6,773 bases of DNA from an uncultured Opitutia bacterium (GCA_937874455.1 CALNBE010000278.1:1-6773); one strand, 5' to 3'; counted from the stretch's first letter, positions 1 to 6,744 are shown. Numbers and translations: made by a program. The notes: generated from the letters alone by a model not told the origin.

Positions 1-435
1 GGCGGACGAAGCGCCTTCACGCTGGTGGAAGTGGTGGTGGCATTGGGGCTTTTTGCCATCATGGCGGTGGCGCTGTTGCAGAGCATTGTCAACGTGCAGG
101 AGGTGTTGATCCATCTGGACGAACGCAAGGGGGACGACGATGCGAAGCGTTTTGTGATGCGCCGGGTGATGGAGGCCACCTCGCGGGACGATGTGACCGC
201 GGGCGGCACGGTGCAATTGAGCGACGGCAGCAATGTCAATTGGAGTGCCACGCTGGTGGACACCACGGTGCCGGATTTGCACCATTTGACTTTGGTGTTG
301 GAAGGGGGCGACGGTGAGTCGGAGACTTTGGAACTGTGGGCGTACCGCCCCGAGTGGTCTGATTCGGAGACCCGCTCGACCTTGTTGCAAAACTTGCGGG
401 AGGAATACCCGAGCAGCCGTTTCTCGACATTTTAA
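1..435 (+). CDS. gspI: minor pseudopilin GspI-like, 5' truncated
   Basis: The frame is open from the first base and ends at TAA 433-435, giving 144 visible residues. The true start lies upstream of the window. The codons before position 25 already encode the prepilin signature G-G-R-S-A then F-T-L-V-E-V. This is a prepilin-peptidase cleavage site followed by a hydrophobic N-terminal helix of about 22 residues, with the conserved Glu at mature position 5. The residue before the cut is Ala rather than the usual Gly. A segment reading N-V-N-W-S-A-T-L-V-D, followed by a beta-rich stretch, resembles the C-terminal half of GspI, and its place directly before gspJ and gspK fits. In known systems GspI forms the pseudopilus tip with GspJ and GspK. 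The charged tail after the strands (from about Y-R-P-E-W) is longer than in typical GspI of about 120-130 residues. GspH is the alternative; gene order favours GspI. Confidence 0.8.
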   Translation, partial: GGRSAFTLVEVVVALGLFAIMAVALLQSIVNVQEVLIHLDERKGDDDAKRFVMRRVMEATSRDDVTAGGTVQLSDGSNVNWSATLVDTTVPDLHHLTLVLEGGDGESETLELWAYRPEWSDSETRSTLLQNLREEYPSSRFSTF

Positions 436-438
436 CCG

Positions 439-1107
439 ATGAAAACGCGCCTCCCAGTTCTGCCGTCGGGCAAAGGAAAATCCGCCTTCACCTTGGTGGA
501 GGTGTTGATTGCGCTGGCGTTGACGGGCATGCTTCTGACCGGACTGACCATGCTAACGTTTCAAATCATGCAGGCATGGGCGCAGCAGGCGGAGGATCCG
601 TTGTTTGATCGGCATGTGGACGGACTGCGCCGGGTGCTGGAGGAATGTGTGGCCGAGACGGTGGATGCCAGCGACTCGCAAGGCGCGCGTCGGGCGATCA
701 ACTCCGTGCTGACTCAGCCGCCGGGATCGGTCAATGTCAGCCGGGCGCCATACCTGCGCATTACCGGCGCTCCGCCGTTTATCGCGGGGGAGACCCAACC
801 GTTGGGTGATGTGCGCGGTTGGCTGGTTTTCGAGGAGGGCAGCGGGCTGGTGCTGTACTGGCAAACGGATACCGAACGGCAAAACAACCAGGACGCCACG
901 CATCGGCTGGTGCTTTCACCGTGGGTGACGGACATGCGTTATGCTGCTTACGAGAACTCGGCAAAAAGTTGGAGCGAGGAGACGGATCCCAACGCACTTT
1001 CCACAGGAATGTCAGTTTTCCTGCAACTTAACCTTGAGCACCGGGGTCAAACCCGGCGGATATTTCTTTCCCTAGCCGACACGGCTCCCCACAACCTGAA
1101 CTATTGA
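439..1107 (+). CDS. gspJ: minor pseudopilin GspJ-like
   Basis: A 222-residue protein starting at ATG 439, three bases after the gspI stop and in the same frame. A basic leader of 16 residues ends in K-S-A, followed by F17-T-L-V-E21-V and a hydrophobic helix to about residue 45. This is the class III (prepilin) signal with Glu at mature position 5 and Ala at -1. The C-terminal part has the layout expected of GspJ: a strand pair around 125-142 (G-W-L-V-F, then L-V-L-Y-W), then L-S-P-W-V-T-D-M-R-Y at 159-168, a Trp at 178, and a final V-F-L-Q-L-N-L-E strand. Length is close to the family norm of about 200 residues. In known systems GspJ joins GspI and GspK in a quasi-helical tip complex that starts pseudopilus assembly. 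No Shine-Dalgarno motif precedes the start, so coupling to gspI translation is likely. Confidence 0.85.
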   Translation: MKTRLPVLPSGKGKSAFTLVEVLIALALTGMLLTGLTMLTFQIMQAWAQQAEDPLFDRHVDGLRRVLEECVAETVDASDSQGARRAINSVLTQPPGSVNVSRAPYLRITGAPPFIAGETQPLGDVRGWLVFEEGSGLVLYWQTDTERQNNQDATHRLVLSPWVTDMRYAAYENSAKSWSEETDPNALSTGMSVFLQLNLEHRGQTRRIFLSLADTAPHNLNY

Positions 1108-1117
1108 TTGCCTGCGC

Positions 1118-2113
1118 ATGAAAAACCGTCCTCACCAGAACCGCCGCCCCGCTGTCGCCCTGCTGTTGGTGCTGGGGATGCTGGCGATGCTGGGTGTGAT
1201 GGTGACGCAGTTTGTGGCCGGAGCGGAGCAGCGATTGACTTGGGAGGCGCAGCGGGCGGAGCAGGGTTTGTTGCGACGCAATGCATTTTCCGCGCTGGAA
1301 ACCAGCCTGTCGGTGCTGGGGGCTTTTCAACGGATTGACGGCTCGCTTTACGGTCCGGGCCAGGGATGGGGCGACCCGCTGACATTTGCCGGATTTGTGC
1401 CGGAGGGCGGGGTCGAGGTGTCGGTCGAGCTGCGGGATGAAAGCGGTTTTTATGGAATCAACTCCATGGACAGTTTTTCTTTGCGGCGGTTTTTCCAAGA
1501 CTTGGGCATTGCGGAAAGCCGGGCGCGGGATTTGAGCGACTGCCTGCAGGATTGGACGGACAGTAACACCACTGTGCGGATGAACGGCGCCGAGGAGGAA
1601 AGTTATCAAAATGGCATTGCGCCGCCAAACCGCGCACTACGCAGCGTGTCTGAGCTGCGTTTGATCCGGGGATTCTCGGAAATCTTTTTCTCCGGCGAGG
1701 GCGGCGAGGGCAACGACCTCTGGCGATTGCTGAGGGGCAGTGTTTCCCTGCTGGGCACGGCATCGAATCCTAACATTAACACTGCGCCGAGGGAGGTGTT
1801 GGAGGTGCTGGCGACCCGTTACAACTTTGACCCTGATTCGCTGATTGCTGCGCGGAGTGGCGAGGCGAACATCAGCGGCGGCAGCATAGTGTTTCGCAAC
1901 GCTGGAGATCTTGGCCGTAATTCCTTTCCGGCGGAGTTGGGCAATGCTGTTTCCTTTACCTGCGCCAACTTGCGTGTCATTGTCCGTGCTCGCAAGGCTG
2001 ACGCGAGCCTGACGATTGACACCCTGCTCAGCACCACCGGAGGCACCCAGGCTCGCAACAACCAGTTTCCTTTCACCATCACGCAGCAAAGGGTCAACGC
2101 CCTGCTGGATTAA
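1118..2113 (+). CDS. gspK: pseudopilus tip protein GspK
   Basis: A 331-residue protein starting at ATG 1118, 10 bp after gspJ. The N terminus is basic (R9-R10-P-A12) and runs into a hydrophobic helix at about 13-35. As is typical of GspK, the Glu at mature position 5 is missing; cleavage probably follows A12. The body carries the family's hallmarks in order: V-E-L-R-D-E-S-G at 103-110, G-I-N-S at 113-116, the helical D-W-T-D at 145-148, the acidic G-A-E-E-E-S-Y at 157-163, S-V-S-E-L-R-L-I-R-G-F at 176-186, and N-I-N-T-A-P at 219-224. In structurally studied GspK the acidic D-W-x-D and G-A-E-D-x-Y segments bind calcium, and the equivalents here are intact. GspK caps the pseudopilus and is one of the best T2SS markers, separating this locus from an ordinary type IV pilus operon. 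Two cysteines (142, 282) could pair in the periplasm. Confidence 0.93.
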   Translation: MKNRPHQNRRPAVALLLVLGMLAMLGVMVTQFVAGAEQRLTWEAQRAEQGLLRRNAFSALETSLSVLGAFQRIDGSLYGPGQGWGDPLTFAGFVPEGGVEVSVELRDESGFYGINSMDSFSLRRFFQDLGIAESRARDLSDCLQDWTDSNTTVRMNGAEEESYQNGIAPPNRALRSVSELRLIRGFSEIFFSGEGGEGNDLWRLLRGSVSLLGTASNPNINTAPREVLEVLATRYNFDPDSLIAARSGEANISGGSIVFRNAGDLGRNSFPAELGNAVSFTCANLRVIVRARKADASLTIDTLLSTTGGTQARNNQFPFTITQQRVNALLD

Positions 2114-2128
2114 CAGCTTCTGACAACC

Positions 2129-3502
2129 GTGGCCACTTCCTCACCATCTGCTTCATTTCCCCTGCTTTTCCCCGCTCCGGCCTGGCTTTTCTTTGCGGAG
2201 ACGCTGCCTGTGCTGGAAAAGACATCCGGCGCGATCGAGGAAATGGTGATCCTTTCGCTGGAGTCGCATGCGCCTCTGCCGCTGGAGCATCTCGCCTATG
2301 GCTGGCGGCTAGCCCCAGACAAGCAAGCGGTGCTCTATTACGCGGGAGCCCGGGAGCGGTTGCGGCCACTGTGCAATGGGTTGTATGAAAAAGCCGGGCA
2401 GGTGATCCCCGATTTCGTTCTGGCTCCTCCAGCGCGGAAAAATTCCTGGGAGTGGATCGCCACTCCGCACGCCCTGACCGCGTTGCGCCGTCACTCGCAA
2501 GGAGAACAACTGCTGGAGACGCGGTCTTGGCCGCTGGCTGGGGATGACGGTTGGAAGCAGCAGGCGCAAGCCGAGTGGGAGACGCAGAGAGGGCAATTGG
2601 CCGGTGAGCAGGAGGCGCAGCTGTGGCTTTGGGTCGCGGAGGAAACTCGGCGCAAAGGGAAAAATATTTTGGTGGCGTGGAAGTGTGCCCGCTCCGGGAA
2701 AACCACCCTGGTGGCACTGCCTGCGGATGCCGCATGGAATGCCGACGTGCGGGAACGCGGCTGGCTGACGGTGACACGCAAAGCCCGGCAGCAAGCGGTG
2801 CTCTTGAATCGACTGCTGGTTTTGGGCACGGTCTGTGGCCTGGCGGCAGTCTGTCTGGGAGGATGGCTTTGGACCTATCACCGGAGTGTCGCGGCGGAAT
2901 CGCTCCGCCTTGCGGATCGCCAGCCGGAGGTGGACACGGTGTTGGGAAGATCGGAGCTGGTCTCTCGGCTGGATGAAATGGAGGCGGGGAGAATTTCCTT
3001 TTACGACGCGCTGGCGACCCTGAATCATTACCGTCCGACCGATGTGTTGTTCACCCGTGCAGTGCTGGACACCAACCGGCGCATCCAAGTGAACGGTACT
3101 GGAGCGAGCATTGGACAGATCAACAGCTACATTGATTCCCTTCGCCGGGACGGCTCTTTCACCAAAGTGGACACCCCAAAGATATCCACCCAGAACGGAT
3201 TGTCCTCCTTCAACTTTCAAGCAACCGTGGGCGAATTGCACGTTTCGCGCGCGACACCGACGACCGAGACGGAGATTTTGGAAAAAGCGGGCACAATGGA
3301 GCCGTCAACGCTATCGCCTTTGACCAGGGAGGAAGCGGGTGCGACGGATGAGGGCAACGCGCCCGCAAGAAGTGCTCGGCGCGTTTTTCGTTTCGGTGGA
3401 GAATCGCAAATCACCGTGACAGCCGGAGAGGAAAATGCCGGGCCGCCCGAGATGGGCCCGCCTCCCGGAAACATTGGCGAACCGTCCACCAACATCCAAT
3501 AG
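2129..3502 (+). CDS. gspL: GspL-like inner-membrane assembly protein
   Basis: A 457-residue protein beginning at GTG 2129, 15 bp after gspK and in the same frame. The first in-frame ATG (residue 39) would cut into the cytoplasmic domain, so GTG is preferred. Residues 1-220 are cytoplasmic. The stretch from about 35 to 100 has the GspL pattern of an acidic helix, a Y-x-W strand, then A-R-E-R-L with a downstream helix and V-I-P-D-F. A single membrane span lies at about 226-249 (L-L-V-L-G-T-V to W-L-W-T-Y). After a linker helix, residues 289-372 form a PilN/GspL-type periplasmic ferredoxin-like domain (Y-R-P-T-D-V-L-F, then G-Q-I-N-S-Y-I-D-S-L-R-R). In known systems GspL recruits the ATPase GspE and pairs with GspM, encoded next here. 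Odd: residues 373-457 are a Pro/Gly/Glu-rich tail without equivalent in typical GspL. The assignment rests largely on topology and position; the sequence is divergent. Confidence 0.75.
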   Translation: MATSSPSASFPLLFPAPAWLFFAETLPVLEKTSGAIEEMVILSLESHAPLPLEHLAYGWRLAPDKQAVLYYAGARERLRPLCNGLYEKAGQVIPDFVLAPPARKNSWEWIATPHALTALRRHSQGEQLLETRSWPLAGDDGWKQQAQAEWETQRGQLAGEQEAQLWLWVAEETRRKGKNILVAWKCARSGKTTLVALPADAAWNADVRERGWLTVTRKARQQAVLLNRLLVLGTVCGLAAVCLGGWLWTYHRSVAAESLRLADRQPEVDTVLGRSELVSRLDEMEAGRISFYDALATLNHYRPTDVLFTRAVLDTNRRIQVNGTGASIGQINSYIDSLRRDGSFTKVDTPKISTQNGLSSFNFQATVGELHVSRATPTTETEILEKAGTMEPSTLSPLTREEAGATDEGNAPARSARRVFRFGGESQITVTAGEENAGPPEMGPPPGNIGEPSTNIQ

Positions 3503-3504
3503 CC

Positions 3505-4053
3505 ATGGCAAAGGAAAAAAAATCCGAAGGAAAACCCGCCCGAGCCCTGTCTCCCCGCGAGCGGCTGCTACTGACCGCGTTTGTCTGGGTGATGGTGCTG
3601 ATTGGTGCGAGTGTGCTCTGGCAGCAATATCGCAAGCTCCGCGCCGAGGAGGAGAAGTTGCAGCAAGACGCGCAAGTGCAGGACGTGGTGTTGGCCCGCA
3701 AGGCGGAGGTGGAAGCGGCGCTGGCCGAGCATGTCGAACGCATGCGTTCCTCCGCCACACTGGAAGGGGCGACCCTGCAGGGCCTGGTGGACGCGCTGGC
3801 CCGCCAGTGCAATTTGACTGCCGCCTCGGTGGTGCCGCGCACGGAGGAAAAAGGCGGGGTGCAAATCCTTTCCGTGCGGGTGACTTTTAATGATGCTCCG
3901 ATGGAGCGCCTCCTTGTCTTTGAAGATTTGCTGGGTTCCCAGCGCATCCGGCTTGTCACCAACCGCGTTCAGATTGACGCCGGACGCAACGACACTTTGC
4001 GCGTTGTTTACGACATCGCCACTTACCATCTCCGCGAAACTGAAAAACATTGA
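3505..4053 (+). CDS. gspM: GspM-like inner-membrane assembly protein
   Basis: A 182-residue protein starting at ATG 3505, two bases after the gspL stop. A strongly basic N terminus (M-A-K-E-K-K, then S-P-R-E-R at 16-20) is followed by one membrane span at about 21-40, so the rest faces the periplasm. Residues 41-82 are charged and helical, with a likely coiled coil (Y-R-K-L-R-A-E-E-E-K-L-Q-Q). Residues 86-178 form a PilO/GspM-type ferredoxin-like fold: helix L-Q-G-L-V-D-A-L-A-R, strand V-Q-I-L-S-V-R-V-T-F, helix M-E-R-L-L-V-F-E-D-L-L, and strand L-R-V-V-Y-D-I-A. The S-P-R-E-R-L-L-L start is typical of GspM (S-x-R-E-R). Length matches the family, about 160-180 residues. GspM dimerises with GspL and stabilises it in known systems. 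The stop TGA sits 5 bp before the chosen gspD ATG. Confidence 0.85.
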   Translation: MAKEKKSEGKPARALSPRERLLLTAFVWVMVLIGASVLWQQYRKLRAEEEKLQQDAQVQDVVLARKAEVEAALAEHVERMRSSATLEGATLQGLVDALARQCNLTAASVVPRTEEKGGVQILSVRVTFNDAPMERLLVFEDLLGSQRIRLVTNRVQIDAGRNDTLRVVYDIATYHLRETEKH

Positions 4054-4058
4054 TCATC

Positions 4059-6497
4059 ATGCATCCTGTTACCCTAAAAACTTTATTGGCCGCCGCGTTG
4101 CTGGCCCCGTTTTCCCCTGTTTTTCCCCAAGAGGTGCCGACCAGTCCGGCTTCTCCCCCGGCGGTTTCGGAAACCGCGCCGGCCACCGGCACCCAAGAAG
4201 GGCGGCTGCCAGCCGGACCGCAAGGTGCGGGACAAGAGGGTAGTGGTTCACGGCAATTTTCCCCGCGCGATCCACGTAGTCGGGCGAGTTTCTCCGGAGG
4301 ATTCCGCCGCGGAGGAGTGGCCGGGACGGACGGCTCATCCTCCATGACGATGACGATGGGATCGGACCAGCCAACGGCTCCTGCCGCGCCTCTGGATCCC
4401 AAGGAAATTGTTGGGCCGGTGATTCTGGTGGACGAGTCCCTGCCGCAAGTGATCGCCCTGCTGGAAAAGTATTCTGGGAAAATGGTGCTGCGGACCCAGA
4501 CCCTGCCGGTGCTCAAGGTGAATTTCAACGGCACGGACGTGCTGACCCGGGAGCAGGCGGTACTGGCGCTGGAAAGTTTGCTGACGATTAACGGCGTTTC
4601 CATTGTGCCGCAGGGAGAGGGCTTCCTCAAAGCCACTCCGGTGGCGACTGCCAATCTGGAATCCCCGCCGCTTTACATGGATTCCACGCTGGAACTGCCG
4701 CCGAGCGAGCGGATTGTCGCCCGGTTGTTCACCCTGAACAATACCACGGTGCAGGTAATCGAGCCCGCATTGCAGGCCATGGTGAACAAGACACGCGGCG
4801 GCAGTGTGATCGTGATGCCGACCGCCAACGCAGTACTGTTTACCGATGCCATTGCCTCGGTGCAGAAGGCGGAAAAAATCGTCGAAAAACTCGATGCGCC
4901 GAATAGCGTGATTTTCATAAAGGTGAACAACATCCGGGCCTCGGATGTGATGAAGCAGTTGAAGACACTGCAGGCCGGTGGATTAAAGAATGTGCTTTCC
5001 GGCGACATCGCCATTGAGGCCGACGACCTGGCCAACCAAGTGATGCTGGTCGCCTCGCCGCAAAGCGAAGCCAAGCTGCGGGCAATTGTGGAGAAGATGG
5101 ATTTGGAAAGCCTGCCCAAGACCGAGAGTCAGGTACTGGGGTTGAAGCATTCCGATGTAAACACGGTGATGAATGTGCTTTCTCAGATCGCCACCGGGCA
5201 GGACGCCAAAAAGAGCACCAGCTCGCAGACCAGCAATACCAACACCTCCGGCGGTATCTCCACCGGGGTAAGCACCTCGGTGAACACCTACGCCACCTAC
5301 AGTTTCACCACCCGCTCAACCAGCAGTACAACCACCACCCGCACCGGAACCAACCAGCCCCAAGCGGTGACTTCTACCAGTACGCCGACTTCCTTTAGCG
5401 ACTACCTCACGGTGAGCGGGGATGAGCGGACCAACCGGCTGATGGTCTTCGGCACATCAAGCGATTTGGAGCAGATCAATGAGCTGGTGGCCAAGATTGA
5501 CGTGCCGCTTCCGCAGGTACGCATCGAAGCCATCATTGTTGAAGTCACCTTGAGTGGTGACGAGGCTAGCGGTCTCGATACTCTGGGGCTAGGCTACAAA
5601 ACCACGGCGGCCAGCGGCTCCACCATTTTGGACGGCGACTACGAGTTTAACACCTCTACACCGAATTTGCCGAATAGCTCCGCTGCCCCGTTCTCCATCA
5701 CTGGATCGCTGAAAGACTTTTCGCTGAGCATGGTCTTCAACAAGGCGGAAAGCAATTCGCGCATCCGCATCCTCTCCGCACCGCTCATCAGCACCCCGCA
5801 CAACCAGCCCGCCAGCATCTTCGTCGGGCAGACCCGCCCGGTGGTGACCAGCACATCCTCCAGTAGTACCGATCTCAGTGTCACTAGCTCAGAAGTCGAG
5901 CAGAAGGAAATCGGCCTTTCGCTCAACGTCCTGCCGCGCGTGGGTGCCGACGGGGCGGTGGAAATGAAAGTGGACCAGACCAGTGAGACCATCACCGGCT
6001 CCGTGGAAGTGGACGGCAATGAACAGCCGATCACCGCCACCCGCAGCGCGTCCTCCTACCTGATCGCCAACCACAACGAGACGGTGGTGCTGGCCGGGCT
6101 GCAGTCCTACAAGGAAACCGACACCAACGGCATCGTCTGGCTGCTGGGCTACATTCCGATTATCGGGCAGCTCTTCCAACCGGAAACCAAGGAAAGCGAG
6201 CGCACGGAAATAATCATTTTCCTCAAGCCGCACATCATCGATCAAACGAAGCCGAGTGTTTCCAGCGAAACACCGGGGCTGCAACCGGGCTCCCTGACCC
6301 GCATTGACGCGGAAAGCTACCTGCGTACTGGCCGCTTCAGCGCGGTCAGTCTGACGCCGGAGGAACATGAGGCGCTGGATCGCATCCGCCGCCGGCAGGA
6401 GGAATACGCGCAGGAAAATCGCGCACGCGTCTCCCGTGAACAAAACTCCTCCAATGCGGACGATGCCGAGACCAACACGGCTTCCGCCGCCCAATAA
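4059..6497 (+). CDS. gspD: type II secretion system secretin GspD
   Basis: An 812-residue outer-membrane secretin, start ATG 4059; an in-frame TTG at 4050 would overlap the gspM stop and add only three residues. An export signal occupies about 1-24 (one Lys, then L-L-A-A-A-L-L-A), with a poor cleavage site near P-V-F-P-Q. Residues 25-115 are a Pro/Gly/Ser/Arg-rich linker. Then come N0 (about 117-195), N1 (205-282), N2 (284-351) and N3 (355-483), the last interrupted by a Ser/Thr-rich insert at 382-447. The barrel-forming secretin domain spans about 485-728, with the signatures L-S-A-P-L-I-S-T-P-H-N-Q-P-A-S-I (572-587) and V-V-L-A-G-L (676-681), then L-L-G-Y-I-P-I-I-G-Q-L-F (695-706) and E-I-I-I-F-L-K-P-H-I-I. 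A charged tail (729-812) with a helix near 766-795 occupies the S-domain position. Members form a 15-16-subunit channel that releases folded proteins. There is no cysteine. The N0 domain and neighbours favour GspD over PilQ. Confidence 0.95.
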   Translation: MHPVTLKTLLAAALLAPFSPVFPQEVPTSPASPPAVSETAPATGTQEGRLPAGPQGAGQEGSGSRQFSPRDPRSRASFSGGFRRGGVAGTDGSSSMTMTMGSDQPTAPAAPLDPKEIVGPVILVDESLPQVIALLEKYSGKMVLRTQTLPVLKVNFNGTDVLTREQAVLALESLLTINGVSIVPQGEGFLKATPVATANLESPPLYMDSTLELPPSERIVARLFTLNNTTVQVIEPALQAMVNKTRGGSVIVMPTANAVLFTDAIASVQKAEKIVEKLDAPNSVIFIKVNNIRASDVMKQLKTLQAGGLKNVLSGDIAIEADDLANQVMLVASPQSEAKLRAIVEKMDLESLPKTESQVLGLKHSDVNTVMNVLSQIATGQDAKKSTSSQTSNTNTSGGISTGVSTSVNTYATYSFTTRSTSSTTTTRTGTNQPQAVTSTSTPTSFSDYLTVSGDERTNRLMVFGTSSDLEQINELVAKIDVPLPQVRIEAIIVEVTLSGDEASGLDTLGLGYKTTAASGSTILDGDYEFNTSTPNLPNSSAAPFSITGSLKDFSLSMVFNKAESNSRIRILSAPLISTPHNQPASIFVGQTRPVVTSTSSSSTDLSVTSSEVEQKEIGLSLNVLPRVGADGAVEMKVDQTSETITGSVEVDGNEQPITATRSASSYLIANHNETVVLAGLQSYKETDTNGIVWLLGYIPIIGQLFQPETKESERTEIIIFLKPHIIDQTKPSVSSETPGLQPGSLTRIDAESYLRTGRFSAVSLTPEEHEALDRIRRRQEEYAQENRARVSREQNSSNADDAETNTASAAQ

Positions 6498-6499
6498 TC

Positions 6500-6744
6500 A
6501 TGGATGCCCGCGTACACTGGAAAAAATGCTGGACGGCAGGCGGCCTCTGCCTGCTGGCGGGGGCGTTGTCTGCGCAAACTGCGGACGAGAATTTCGGGCC
6601 CACCTCGGTCGAGGAATTGATCGCCCTGCACAATCAGGTTGCCAATGACGGTCTGGAGGAAACTCCGGCGGTGGCAGTTTCGGGCGAGCGGCCGACCATC
6701 TTGCGGGAGAATTTGGTGAACAATTCGCCTTTCCGCATCGTACG
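6500..6744 (+). CDS. exported protein of unknown family, 3' truncated
   Basis: ATG 6500 lies two bases after the gspD stop and opens a frame that runs to the end of real sequence. It gives 81 genuine residues before the adapter begins, and no stop is reached. The N terminus is a signal peptide: basic V-H-W-K-K, hydrophobic G-G-L-C-L-L-A-G-A, then A-L-S-A before Q26. There is no lipobox at either Cys (10, 17), so a lipoprotein is unlikely. The mature part begins with a probable helix (S-V-E-E-L-I-A-L-H-N) and later has E-R-P-T-I-L-R-E-N-L and N-N-S-P-F-R. I do not recognise the family. Position in the operon and the signal peptide suggest a periplasmic or secretion-linked role. A GspC, GspN or PilP-type connector, or a pilotin-like factor, is conceivable but unsupported by sequence. 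Residues that would follow V81 in a raw translation (D-R-K-S-T-R-L-N-S) are adapter-encoded. Confidence 0.7.

Larger units (their letters stand above)
1..6744 (+). other. T2SS operon segment, gspI-J-K-L-M-D-(unknown)
   Basis: Seven co-directional genes are separated by 3, 10, 15, 2, 5 and 2 bp in order. There is no room for internal promoters or terminators, so a single polycistronic transcript is likely. The gene order I-J-K-L-M followed by D matches the arrangement of the Xanthomonas xps cluster minus its N gene, and differs from the classical order in which D precedes E and F. No start in the segment has a recognisable Shine-Dalgarno sequence, so translational coupling between neighbours may be important. 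Both ends of the operon lie outside the window. Confidence 0.85.

Noticed and set aside
1028..1609. 193-residue minus-strand frame across the gspJ-gspK junction
   Set aside because: In register with gspK, no recognisable features, and it overlaps well-supported genes.
2111..2131. Possible stop-codon readthrough fusing gspK and gspL, which share a frame
   Set aside because: Only 15 bp separate the genes, with no readthrough context visible. A membrane-tip protein fused to a cytoplasmic domain would have the wrong topology.
2681..2713. Possible Walker A (P-loop) in GspL, reading R-S-G-K-T-T
   Set aside because: The full G-x-x-x-x-G-K-[ST] pattern is absent: the residue five before the S-G-K Gly is Lys, not Gly. 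No Walker B is visible, and GspL is not an ATPase of this type.
2309..3241. 310-residue open frame on the minus strand within gspL
   Set aside because: It is antisense and in codon register with gspL. In that register a stop needs a sense TTA, CTA or TCA codon, all rare in this GC-rich gene, so a long frame is expected. Its translation has no domain-like pattern.
3435..3890. 151-residue plus-strand frame overlapping the end of gspL and most of gspM
   Set aside because: Arg/Gly/Ala-rich translation typical of an out-of-frame GC-rich gene; gspM in the other frame has a membrane span and family fold.
5889..6494. 201-residue minus-strand frame within gspD
   Set aside because: Also in codon register with gspD and explained by the scarcity of TTA/CTA/TCA codons; the sense strand encodes conserved secretin motifs here.
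1..6497. Type IV pilus (PilM-N-O-P-Q) operon instead of T2SS
   Set aside because: A clear GspK with N-I-N-T-A-P and acidic calcium-site motifs, minor pseudopilins in I-J-K order and a secretin with N0-N1-N2-N3 layout favour T2SS. PilQ AMIN domains are not seen.
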